From contig NW_014577069.1 in NCBI RefSeq assembly GCF_000485595.1, positions 971,534 through 996,570 on the forward strand: a DNA stretch of 25,037 nucleotides. Reading direction: 5' to 3'. The position numbers and the translations under genes were made by a program. The notes beneath the pieces are model-generated. The model had not been told where the DNA came from. It saw only the letters and a program-made list of their open reading frames with translations, and did no database searches. Shown in pieces: positions 1 to 8,446 of the stretch (positions within the stretch are counted from its first letter, which is position 1; every line of letters begins with the position of its first letter). This stretch comes from Priapulus caudatus (taxonomy: Eukaryota; Priapulida; Priapulimorpha; Priapulimorphida; Priapulidae).

Positions 1-790
1 GAGTCCCCGCTAGGATACAATCAGACAAGCTGACGCGATTTTCATTCCGACGAGAGATGCTGACGGGGGTAGACCTGGTTTTTTTTACTCTATCGACTCT
101 CCGCTATAACACTGCAAACAAGACCATGGCTAGATGCCGTTGTCTGGTAGCTGGCATACAATGTATAACATCACATTGTGTACATGTATCGCTGACTGAG
201 CCCACCCTGATCGGCCGCGCTTGCTTATGACGCTGTATGTGCTATGCGCTGTATAACGCTGGGCTGGCTAGTAAGATGGATAAAATTATGCTAAGCAGTG
301 AGAGCCGCGTAAAAAATATACTTGCCCCAAAACAAAAATTGGGGCCAACCTTGGCTGGCCCCATTTCAGGCACTGTAGTAGCTCTGCTACCAGAGTAAGA
401 GATTTAAACTAAGAAGGCCGTGAAATTTTAATTTCGGCGTGCATTCAAAGTGCAGATCTAAGACAATTCAACTGGTTTTAAATATTTGCTGCAGGGATAC
501 CTAAGAGACCCTCTTGCTCTCTCCCCCGCGGTCTGCTGCCAGAGTCCGAGCATGTTGCGCCTACTGCACGCCGGTGAAATCCATTCGGTTGCGTTTTCCC
601 CCAAACTGACGCATTACCCACCGTTGTCTAATTTCCCTCAGAAAAAACCCTGGTCGTTAAAAAAAGGTCTGTCGCCACACGACGGACGGGCACGGCAAAC
701 GGTGCTGCGAAAGTCAAATAATGTTACTACACTTGTGCGTGCACGTGTGTGTGTGTGCGCGCGCGTGCTTGCGTGTGCGTGCGTGTTAGG
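1..790 (+). repeat. Block X, inverted relative to a second copy at 9806-10597
   Basis: The reverse complement of 9806-10597 matches this block along its whole length, with many small indels and substitutions. Shared landmarks are the bases just after position 1 (opposite the bases ending near 10597), the GGGGCC/CAGGCACTG stretch at 340-374 (opposite 10218-10260), the TCGGCGTGCATT stretch near 434, and the GT/GC alternation at 733-787 (opposite 9806-9866). In the second copy the orientation gives a properly paired hAT-like terminus, so the orientation here looks like the derived one. No coding function is visible; the open frame at 486-866 has no family resemblance. Confidence 0.8.
733..787 (+). 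repeat. GT/GC alternating dinucleotide repeat
   Basis: Alternating purine-pyrimidine tract of GT and GC steps, followed by a GTTAGGGGTAGG stretch that resembles degenerate telomeric hexamers. It marks the boundary between block X and the directly repeated block that follows. Such alternation can adopt Z-DNA and is a common recombination and assembly breakpoint. Confidence 0.8.
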
Positions 791-1500
791 GGTAGGTTTG
801 CGGTTTAGGATTATGATTAAAACAAAGAACAACTCAAACATATCAGTAAATTTGTTTATGTGTTGAAATATTGGCAGTCGCCCAAACTTTTTTTGGGGGG
901 CAAGTGACTACTTGACTTGTGCAATTTTCGGTCGCCCGAGCTAGACATTGGTCGCCTGTGGCGAGTGGGCGACCGTCCATTTCAGGCACTGCTACTATAA
1001 GTTTTACGCTGCGCATTTCGCGGGAGACTCACGCATCTGGACCCATTCTCCCGTGCTCCCGCAGCCCGCGACACCCTTGTTACCCACGTTCGTGGCTGTG
1101 CACATCGTGCCTCGTGCTTGCTGGCTGGGCAGCATTGATTGAAGTACGAGGGGGCGAATGCACTGATTGTTACAGTCGCGTGGGTGTGGTTATTGCTGTA
1201 TATGTAGGGGGTGGGCACCGCGCTGGTATGAGGGAGCGACAGCAAAACTTTCCCGGAATCGAGGAAAAAGCTGCAATCGGGAATGAACAGGAGTGTGCCG
1301 GCACGCAAAAAGAAATGTTGCTGTTTCGACGATCAAATAGGATCGATGTTTGAGGGGTCATGTTTATTACGGGAAATTACGTTCGTCACTTTTTTCGCAA
1401 AATAAGACTTTCAATCGCCAGATTACTAATTTGTTCGCCATTGGCGAATTGGCCAGTGGGTAGCGGTGGCCCTGGATCTTGCGGCGGAGAAGCCACTCAA
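790..1500 (+). repeat. Left part of direct repeat Y (copy A); hAT-like end, otherwise no gene
   Basis: This stretch matches 10598-11290 in the same orientation. It holds one end of a hAT-like non-autonomous element: a GTCGCC-rich subterminal region (about 880-975) ending in CATTTCAGGCACTG at about 975-988. The other terminus is at 361-374 in the same instead of the opposite orientation. From 990 to about 1500 there is moderately GC-rich sequence of unknown origin with short, unrelated open frames. None has family similarity I recognise. Confidence 0.65.
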
Positions 1501-1504
1501 GGGA

Positions 1505-2245
1505 CGCTACCAATGTTTCGCAAATTTGTCTTTCTGGAGAATACCATCAGAAAGTCTATGAAGAGCTACACGAGAATATGGGGCACCTGGGTCCCGACAG
1601 GGTGATTGCGTTGGCCAAGGATCGGTTCTACTAGCCCGGAATGTTATCTGATATTACTTACTACATCCGGAAAAGATGCCACTGTCTCAAGGCCAAGAAA
1701 CCTAACGTTGTGCGCCAAGCTGAGTTGAAGCCAATCCAAACGTCGCAACCGTTTTAGCTAGTTTCCATTGACTTTGTACAGCAGAGCGGTCGAAGGGTGG
1801 TCATAAATACCTGCTTGTCATCGTAGACCACTTTACCCGGTTCGTGCAGGCTTACGCAACAAAGAACAAAGCTGGGAAGACCGCTGCCGACAAGATCTTC
1901 AATGACTATATTTCCCGATTCGGATTCCCGGGAAAGATCCACCATGACCAGGGTCGGGAGTTTGAAAATGAGCTATTCCATCAGCTTCAGAAGAAATGTG
2001 GCATCGGTCGCTCAAGAACAACTCCATACCACCCAGCGGGGAATGGACAATGTGGGAGAATGAATCGGGCGATTTTGGCAATGCTGCGAACCCTGGAGAA
2101 GACCCACAAGACTAACTGGAAGAGTCATGTTAATCACGTCGTGCATGCCTATAACTGCACGAAGCATGAATCCACTGGTTACTCTCCATTCAGGCTTCTG
2201 TTTGGTCGTTCCTCCCGATTGCAGATCGACCTTATCTTTACATGC
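1505..2245 (+). pseudogene. Ty3/Gypsy integrase fragment, copy A
   Basis: In intact elements integrase joins the retrotransposon cDNA to host DNA. The N-terminal HHCC zinc module is recognisable: EELHENMGHLGPDRV at about 1559-1603, then the CHCLKAKKP cysteines at 1677-1700. The core follows, with Asp in SIDFV (1770-1772), a frameshift near 1795, then an open stretch from 1844. This contains [10 protein letters not shown] (second Asp at 1946-1948), [12 protein letters not shown], and the [21 protein letters not shown] end. The catalytic Glu expected after GNGQC reads GGG (Gly, 2054-2056), so the DDE triad is broken. The C-terminal domain is absent, because at about 2245 the sequence switches to an antisense LINE. 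It is the same family as the integrase at 11300-12490 and is non-functional. Confidence 0.88.
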
Positions 2246-3080
2246 TTTGATAAGTTCTAGTTTTACAGAGGGATTTCCCCAAAGTGGTTGGTTCAATATA
2301 TCTGTTAAAGTGCCGGGTATACATTTTTCACTAATTTTTTTCCACGCAGACACGACATCTTACCAAAATGTATTTTCAATTTTTTGAACCTGCTTTAGGC
2401 ACTTAGGGCCCATTGTTAGTATGGTGTTGACACTGTATCTTTCAGGAAATACACTCCAGGTATTCTGTTTTAGACAATATCTTCTTACCAATGATAATTT
2501 CAGACTGTTGACATGATTTTCTATTTTAACCATTTTTAAACCCCCCTCATCATACATTTTCACTATCATTGACTTTTTAATTTTTGGAGGCTTTTTATTC
2601 CAGATAAATTGAGAAAACATAGTATCAATTTCCTTTATAGTTTCAACACTGTGATTTAGAAGCGATATCAATAAGTGCATGGCTAATTTTAGATAGAGCA
2701 GGAGATTTAATCACTGTGATTTTCTCCAGCGGAGTTAGGTTACGATAGGACCAAGTACTAAGAAGGGCTTTCATGTTTTGTAGCCTTGGCATAATATTAC
2801 GTTCGGTAATAGAGAATATATCTAAAACTAAAAAATCCACGCCTAAGGTAGTAAAAAAGTTTAACCAATCAAGATCGTTTTCCCTGCAAAAACGTCGATC
2901 TGACTCGCGCATCGACCCTAGTCAGACAGCTTTAGTTTTATCCATATTTACCTTGAGTCCTGAAACATCGTCAAACCATTTTAGAGTGCTCATATATTCT
3001 CTTAGTGATTATTCACTACCATCTAATAGGAAGGAAGTATCATCTGCGTATTGCGATATTTTAACAACTTTATCCCACAG

Positions 3081-3138
3081 TTTAATGCTCTTATCATTCC
3101 ACCGATGCCTTTAATGCTCTTATCATTCCTAACTGCAA
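3081..3138 (-). repeat. 29-bp tandem duplication upstream of the YADD box
   Basis: TTTAATGCTCTTATCATTCC occurs at 3081-3100 and again at 3110-3129, a period of 29 bp. Because 29 is not a multiple of three, the duplication shifts the frame between the CRQGDP region and YADD. Removing one unit by arithmetic places YADD in the same frame as the upstream RT, so this one event explains the break. Confidence 0.85.
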
Positions 3139-3841
3139 TCCCTAAAAGCTCAGCACACATGACAGATATGTAGGGAGAGATTGGGTCCCCTTGTCTGCAG
3201 GCTCTACCTAGTTTCAGGAAACTTGAAAAGTGTCTATTTTGTATGATGCAGGATTCTGTACCTCTTTGAAACAGTTGAATCCATTTTTTAAATGAATCTC
3301 CGAAATTAAAAACATCAAGGGCTTTTTTAATGAAACCCCAGAAAACTGTGTCAAAAGCTTTCTCAAAATCATTTGGTAATAACATTCCTGCTGTATTTTG
3401 CATCTGGGTCTCGAAAATGATGTCATACAATAGCCGAATATTTTCGCAAATAAATCTCCCTGGAATAAAGCCTTTTTGATCCTCATTTATTAGCCTGTCT
3501 AGAACTGCCTTGATTCTTTCAGCTATGCAGGATGACATAAGTTTATATGACAGATTTAGTAGAAAAACTGGACGCCAGTTTTTTAGACGATTACGTGGTT
3601 TACCTGGTTTAGGTATGTAGGTTATCAGACCTTGCTTTTGTGTTATGGACATTGTGTTATTGGCATAGGCATAGTTAATGGAACGCAGTAAAAACTCTCC
3701 AATGTCGCACCAAAATAATTTAAATAATTCGGAAGTACATCCATCCAAACCCGGGCTTTTATCATTTTGGGATCTTTTTAGCGTTTCTAGAAGTTCTTTT
3801 GGACCTTCAAGACTAGTTTTTTCGTTTTCTGATAGTGTTGG

Positions 3842-3845
3842 TATA
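3842..3845. repeat. 5' target-site duplication TATA of the Gypsy element
   Basis: TATA directly precedes the 5' LTR (TGTGGCG) and is repeated directly after the 3' LTR at 13727-13730. A 4-6 bp duplication is normal for Ty3/Gypsy integration, and the LINE reading frame continues exactly through it. Confidence 0.85.
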
Positions 3846-4079
3846 TGTGGCGAAATGAATGGGGGGGCCTAAAAGTTTGTACCGTGTGGTTCAGTTCTTC
3901 GTTGGGACACGAGGGGGCAGCACCGGACGGTTCATGGCGAGGAAAATGCTCGCACACGGGCAGTCGACAAAAGGCAGTTTGTCTGCCGAAATAAAGAGTG
4001 AGGAACGAACGTCTTTATTTTCGGTCCCATTTTGTTTACAAATTTCCCGTTTTGTCCCTTTCAGCATCCCACCGTAACA
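3846..4079 (+). repeat. 5' LTR
   Basis: A 234-bp repeat with TG...CA ends, matching 13494-13726. An AATAAA polyadenylation signal at 3990-3995 would sit near the R/U5 part. LTRs of this family carry the promoter and poly(A) site; I see no clear TATA box. The sequence ends CCACCGTAACA immediately before the PBS. Confidence 0.93.
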
Positions 4080-4082
4080 TTT

Positions 4083-4099
4083 TGGGGCTCGTCCGGGAT
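4083..4099 (+). promoter_or_regulatory. Primer binding site, tRNA-Pro type
   Basis: TGGGGCTCGTCCGGGAT lies three bases (TTT) after the 5' LTR. It is complementary to the 3' end of tRNA-Pro (well known as the primer of murine-leukaemia-type elements), except that one G of the usual run is missing. It would prime minus-strand cDNA synthesis. Confidence 0.85.
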
Positions 4100-4118
4100 C
4101 TAAGACTGCAGAGACAAA

Positions 4119-5068
4119 ATGGGGGATCGAAGGAAGACCATCATAGCCGTGAGGACGAAGGCCTATAGCCTCACCCAGGAGGAGGTCGTCGAGGCTATAC
4201 GCGGAAGCTTGGGTGACGAAGTCGCCAAGGAAATAACGAGGGAGGACGCCTTGGATTACTTGGAGGCCGAAATCGAGAAGACTTCCAAGGACGTGGATGA
4301 AGGAGTGGCCGCCCTCACGGAACTAGTGGCATTGCTAACTACAGTAGCCAAACCGGAACCTAAACCGGGACCTGAACCGGAAGCACATGTAGAGGACACG
4401 GTTTGGGACGTCAAGGTAAAACCAGTGGTGCCACCCAAACCAGTGGTGGCCACTTCATCTACCGCCATCGATAGGCCAGTGTACGTGCACACGAAAACGT
4501 TTAAATTGTCAAACAACATTGGCGATAAGCCGAACTGCCTGAGTTACCTTAGCTTCCTCCGGCAGGTGGAAGCAGGCCGGAACCGGGGGTTTTCTGATAA
4601 CGATCTGCTAGATGGCATCATTCGTGGCGTAGCACTCTTGAGAAGGCCCAGGCCCTCGTACGTTCGTTTTATCGTGAAAAGTCTGCGACGGAGCTATATC
4701 AAAAACTTTGCGCCGCCACTCAGGCTATCAAGGAAACACCCCAAGACTTTTTGTATCAAATACTCACCTTGAAACAAAAGATTCTGTTCGCCTCAAGGGA
4801 AAAATTGACTACCGCATATGATAAAACTCTGGTCGAGACTCAGTTCCGGAACACGATTTGCACCGGGCTCCGGGATGGACTCATACGTGTGGAGTTGCTA
4901 GGACTTATCGGGGCTCACACGGAGGATCAGCAGCTCATCGAGGAGGTAAATGAAATCACGCGCCGTCACGCAGAGGTGGAGGGAAAACTGGCCACCACGA
5001 AACGCGTGGAGGTCAAAGCAGCGGTACAAGTAGAATCGAGCGTACTCGAGGAAATTAAGGCCCTCTGA
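4119..5068 (+). pseudogene. Gypsy gag (capsid region), one frameshift
   Basis: Gag packages the element RNA. The ATG at 4119 (ACAAAATGGGGG) is the first after the PBS and opens a frame MGDRRKTIIAVRTKAYSLTQ. An acidic, helix-prone segment and a proline/lysine-rich linker (KPEPKPGPEPE) follow, then a capsid-like stretch FKLSNNIGDKPNCLSYLSFL. Near 4635 the frame shifts by one; the second frame (to the TGA at 5066-5068) holds SATELYQKL, IKETPQDFLYQIL, LKQKILFA and TQFRNTICTGLRDGLIRVEL. These resemble the capsid of invertebrate and vertebrate Gypsy elements. After the stop the same frame runs on briefly (LEVQGLKQQY) to another stop. The family assignment rests on these motifs and on position; gag is poorly conserved. 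Confidence 0.82.
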
Positions 5069-5204
5069 CTCGAGGTGCAGGGTTTAAAACAACAATATTA
5101 GACACCACCAAGTCAACAGGTCGCATCGTCAGACCATCAAGTCAAGCGTAAACGATGGATGTGCGATAAATCTCGAGAAACAGAAGTCGCCGAAGTGCTT
5201 ACCC

Positions 5205-5246
5205 TGTTTCCTTTGCGGGGGGTCGGGCCACCGGAAATTCGAATGT
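5205..5246 (+). pseudogene. CCHC zinc knuckle of gag (nucleocapsid)
   Basis: CFLCGGSGHRKFEC fits C-X2-C-X4-H-X4-C exactly and is followed by PNAK. It is the RNA-binding nucleocapsid knuckle. It lies in the frame of the first gag segment, not of the second, and ends at a stop after SASGNQ (5287-5289), so it is separated from its neighbours by frameshifts. Confidence 0.88.
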
Positions 5247-5287
5247 CCCAACGCTAAGTCAGATCCGAAATCCGCCTCGGGAAACCA

Positions 5288-5655
5288 ATGAGAGTCACTG
5301 GCAGCGGGGCACCAGTGACCTCTGTCTCAGCCGAAGAGACCCCTACGAGTACGAAAGAACTGGTGAAAGTTCTTTCTTGCTACCAATGTGGGAGCAAGTT
5401 ACCGGAACGTGTGAAGGGTTGTACAGGATGTCGTGCGGTCACATATTGTTCGATTGAATGCCAGAAGCTGCGCTGGCCCCAGCACCGTACCCTGTGTAAG
5501 AACATTTCGACACTCAGGGATGAGCAGCAGAGGGCTAAGACGGTCAGCGTAGAACAATTACGTGGTGCAGTTCAGGGACTGGCCCCGAAGGTCAAGTCAA
5601 AACTCGTCAAGTTAGTAGGGGAAGTGTTTGGTCTACGTGACACTAAATTCGGAGA
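5288..5655 (+). pseudogene. MYND-type zinc finger segment between gag and protease
   Basis: Residues 31-70 of this open segment (5378-5497) contain a complete MYND finger: CYQC, then CTGC, YCSIEC, and WPQHRTLC, with all eight zinc ligands in the usual spacing. MYND fingers normally mediate protein-protein binding in host proteins such as methyltransferases and corepressors. Here the finger lies 130 bp after the CCHC knuckle and about 170 bp before the protease active site, on the same strand. It is therefore part of the element polyprotein and not a host exon. A short basic and coiled-coil-prone linker (EQLRGAVQGLAPKVKSKLVK) follows. The apparent ATG at 5288 is probably internal to a gag-pol frame. 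The role is unknown; binding a host factor or extra RNA/protein contact are possible. Confidence 0.85.
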
Positions 5656-5660
5656 GACGT

Positions 5661-5936
5661 CGCGTTTTGTGGAATACGGGCGCACAAGTCAGTTTAGTGG
5701 GACGGGATTGGTTGAACTGACATTTTGCAGATAAAACAGTGCAGCCCATTAGTGACCTGGTGGATGAGCAGTTAATAGTAGTGAGGCCAGCCAGTAAAGA
5801 TGCCCTTGATCTTTGTGGGTATGTGGAGTTGGAAGCGGGTCCACCGAAAGGCGACCACAATGGGGGGGTTCCTTTTCTGGTTGTGGAACTAGGTCTGGAA
5901 AACCCGATATTAGGGTACAATGTCATCCAACACTAG
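5661..5936 (+). pseudogene. Gypsy aspartic protease (retropepsin-like), D to N
   Basis: Retropepsins cut the Gag-Pol polyprotein and need a DTG or DSG loop. In the third frame LWNTGAQVSLVGRDWL appears at 5667-5714, with AAT (Asn, 5673-5675) where Asp is required. An in-frame TGA follows at 5718-5720. The frame then continues QPISDLVDEQLIVV, GYVELEAG, VPFLVVELGLENPILGYNVI, the last matching the second half of retropepsins (hydrophobic-PILG). The active-site loop is frameshifted relative to the MYND segment. Both changes would inactivate it. Identification from the NTGAQVSL loop plus the PILGYNVI end is solid. Confidence 0.85.
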
Positions 5937-6560
5937 CTGGCCAACGGGACTGACATTTCATCCATCTTCTCTGGGCTAGGGACTATTAAGGTGTCGTCCG
6001 TGTTGTCTGTTTTGAAATTGGCGCAAGGCCAGGACAACGTGTTAAGTGACGTGAAGTTGGGCCATCAGAGTGCGGTCGTACCGAAAGGGAAAACCAAACA
6101 GGTTAAGTGTTTAGCGCGCGTTGTGGCTCAAAATTCAGGGATAGTGTCTTGAGAACAGTCATTGGGACGAGGGGCTTAAAATTCCGCAAGCTGTGGTCAG
6201 TGTTTCTAGGGGTTCTACATGTACCGTGGATTTACCCATCAGCAATTTTGCAGGTTCTGATATGGTGCTACATCGTGGTGTGGTGGTTGGTCGACTGAGT
6301 ACAGTGCAGTCCGTGATTACTGTGGTCCTGCCAGACGAGATGGCGGATGCTAGTGAACCAGGTAAGGACAGGAATGAAGGTGAAGGTTAAAGAGAAACCG
6401 TGTTGGGTGCCAACCAGGTGAGCACTAGTTCCAGTGTTAAGTATGAGCAGGTAGGTAGTCCCGATAGCCCTAGGCCTAGTCCAGAACAATGGGACCCTGA
6501 TGTTGAATTAGATGAGTCAATACTGTCTCCAGAACAGGTTGCAACAGTCCGCCAGATGCT
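5937..6560 (+). pseudogene. Gypsy linker between protease and RT, decayed
   Basis: Conceptual translations in several frames give pieces of the usual protease-RT connector: SIFSGLGTIKVSSVLSVL, QSAVVPKGKTKQVKC, SRGSTCTVDLPISNFAGSDM, VVVGRLSTVQSV, and finally PEQWDPDVELDESIL with PEQVATVRQMLREE. That last piece leads into RT and ends at a TAG near 6571-6573. It is recognised only by its position and by the ending that matches the pre-RT segment of related elements. Confidence 0.6.
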
Positions 6561-6561
6561 T

Positions 6562-7555
6562 CGGGAAGAATAGGGGTCATTCGCGAAAGATGGTGATGAC
6601 GTGGGCTGTGCGCCCAACTTGCAGCTGGACATTCAGTTGAAGGACGACACCCCAGTGAAGACGCCCTACCAAGCGATTCCACCACCCCTGTATCAAGAAT
6701 ACAAAGACTACATCACCGACCTACTGAACCGTGAATGGATTCAGAAGTCAAAGTCGCCTTACTCTAGTCACATGGTCTGTTTGCGGAAGAAGGACAGCTC
6801 CCTACCGCTGTGCATCAATTATCGGGCGTTCAACCAGAAAACAATGGTGCTGCAGACTCCAATGCCGCGGATTATGAATGAGGTCCAGAGCTTGATCGGC
6901 AACCGATGGTTTTTATTACTGGATCAAGGAAAAGCGTACCACCAGAGGTTCGTCAAGAAGAGTTGCAGGCCTGCCACAGCTTTCAGTACCCCTGGGATCT
7001 CTATGACGGGAACAGAATACCGTTTGGCGTCTCGGGGGTTCCGGGATGTTTCCAACGTTTTATGGAGGAGACCCTTGTCCACCTCCGAGACAAATGCTGC
7101 ATCCCGTACTTGGATGATTGTTTGGTTTTCAGCAAGACGTTTCAGCAACATGTGGAAGACGTGCGCTCGGTACTCAAGACACTCCGAGGAAGGGCATGAA
7201 GGTTAAACCGTCGAAGTGTAAGCCGTTTCAAAGAGAGACCCGGTTCCTGGGCCATTTGGTGTCGGAAGAAGGATATCGAATAGACTCGGCTGACGTGCAA
7301 CCAGTGGTCACATTGAAGGAGAAAAAGCCAGCCACCGTTGGGGAAGTCCGCCAGCTGGTTGGGGTTTTGGGGTATTACCAGAAGCTCGTCCCAGACTTCA
7401 GTTGCAGAGCGAAATGCCTGTACGACCTGTTGAGCAATCTGGAGAGCACGCCCAGGAACTCAAAGTCAAAGAAGGCCCAAGCCAAGAAAGGGGGACAGAA
7501 GTCGTCGCAGCAAAAGGTGGAGTAGAAAGAGGAGCATCGGTGGGCTCTGGAGGAC
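6562..7555 (+). pseudogene. Gypsy reverse transcriptase
   Basis: RT copies the element RNA into DNA. The first segment (6574-6950) has NLQLDIQLKDDTPVK, PLYQEYKDYITDLLN, WIQKSKSPYSSHMVCLRKKD, LPLCINYRAFNQKT and motif A LLDQGKAYHQ, with its Asp at 6922-6924. A frameshift near 6950 moves the next part to another frame: PWDLYDGNRIPFGVSGVPGC, FQRFMEETL, and the catalytic box [12 protein letters not shown] with YLDD at 7107-7118. A second shift near 7190 leads to [46 protein letters not shown], ending in a Lys-rich stretch and a TAG at 7523-7525. The catalytic Asp residues are present, but two frameshifts prevent a full protein. Confidence 0.93.
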
Positions 7556-7816
7556 CTGATCAACGTTCTGATCTGCCCACGCGTAATGGTCTACCCGGAC
7601 TACAACCAGCCGTTCGTCCTCCACACCGATGCGAGCGAGGAAGGCCTGGGGGCAGTACTCTACCTGAAACGAGAAGACGGGAACTTAGCCGTGATTGCCT
7701 ACGGTTCTCGCTCCCTGAGTCCTGCAGAGAAAAATTACCACCGCCATTTAGGTAAGCTAGAGTTCCTGGCGTTGAAGTGGGCAATTACCGAGCGCTTCAG
7801 AGCCTTCCTGTACTAT
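7556..7816 (+). pseudogene. Gypsy RNase H, first part
   Basis: RNase H removes RNA from the RNA-DNA hybrid. The frame at 7586 reads MVYPDYNQPFVLHTDASEEG, with the first catalytic Asp in TDAS (7628-7630), then GAVLYLKRE, AYGSRSLSPAEKNY and the second acid in KLEFLALKWAI (Glu 7760-7762). It stops abruptly after FRAFLYY at 7816, where a 630-bp element is inserted. The domain resumes at 8447. Confidence 0.92.
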
Positions 7817-8446
7817 AGTACAGTCGGTTAGGTCAAGATACCATCAAAATCGTTCAAATTGTGAAAAAAGTGTGAAAATTGGTACACTTGCATACTTTTG
7901 TATGCTCTTTCATTTAAAAACAGGACACACGCGATCCAACTACAACTTCGGCCGCCATCTTAAATTCAAAAATGGCCACCGTCATTTCTTAAAAAAATGC
8001 TATATCTCGGTTAATAATCTTCGTACAGACTTGAAAATTGACTGACAGACGTAATTTGGGTTACTATTTTGTACAACAACGTTTTTGACCACCATCTTGA
8101 ATTCAAAATGGCCACCATAAAAATTACAAACTTGGCAATTTTTCCGTTCACGAAAGATATAGAGCCGTGAAAATTTGCAGACTGGCGCAGGTTAATAAGC
8201 TCTTTCATATTAAAACAAGACACAAGTTCCAATTATAATTACAGCGGCCATATTGAATTCAACATGGCCGCCATCACATTTTACTCTGTACTTCAAAATG
8301 ATCAATGACATAGTATAACAGATACAAACAAACATGGTGAAAATGTTGAATTACCGGTTTTTCTCAGTATATAACAAACACAATGCCAAACTGGCAATCC
8401 CCAGTGTGAGAGAGAGATAATTCAAGACAACAAGTTGTAGTATACA
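7817..8446. mobile_element. 630-bp insert in RNase H with 7-bp duplication GTACTAT
   Basis: GTACTAT occurs at 7810-7816 and 8447-8453. Without the insert the RNase H frame runs on exactly, so this is a clean insertion. The ends show only a 10-bp imperfect inverted repeat, ATAGTACAGT versus ATAGTACTGT, partly inside the duplication. The interior has about two copies of a ~296-bp unit (CTCTTTCAT plus an A-rich run and GACACA at about 7907 and 8203). It carries three palindromic GCCGCCATCTTGAATTC-like sites (7950, 8087 and 8246 regions). No open frame is plausible. It is a non-autonomous element of unassigned class. Confidence 0.8.

Larger units (their letters stand above)
2250..3845 (-). pseudogene. 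LINE ORF2, reverse transcriptase half
   Basis: Reverse transcriptase copies LINE RNA at a nicked target. From the insertion junction at 3845 downward, the frame 3748-3023 shows a SPGLDG entry, QKQGLITYIPKPGKPR, NWRPVFLLNLSYK, DQKGFIPGR, motif A DFEKAFDTV (Asp present) and CRQGDPISPY. The YADD box is intact at 3050-3039 but lies one frame away because of a 29-bp tandem duplication at 3081-3138. Thumb and connection sequence continues in two more frames (2912-2643 and 2680-2360), with WSYRNLTPLEKI, FSQFIWNKKPPKI and GGLKM, typical of L1/Tx1 elements. The protein breaks off near 2250 next to an antisense Gypsy integrase. Its other half is at 13727-15107. Confidence 0.9.

Noticed and set aside
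2773-3114. Plus-strand open frame over the LINE
   Set aside because: Shadow of the antisense LINE reverse transcriptase.
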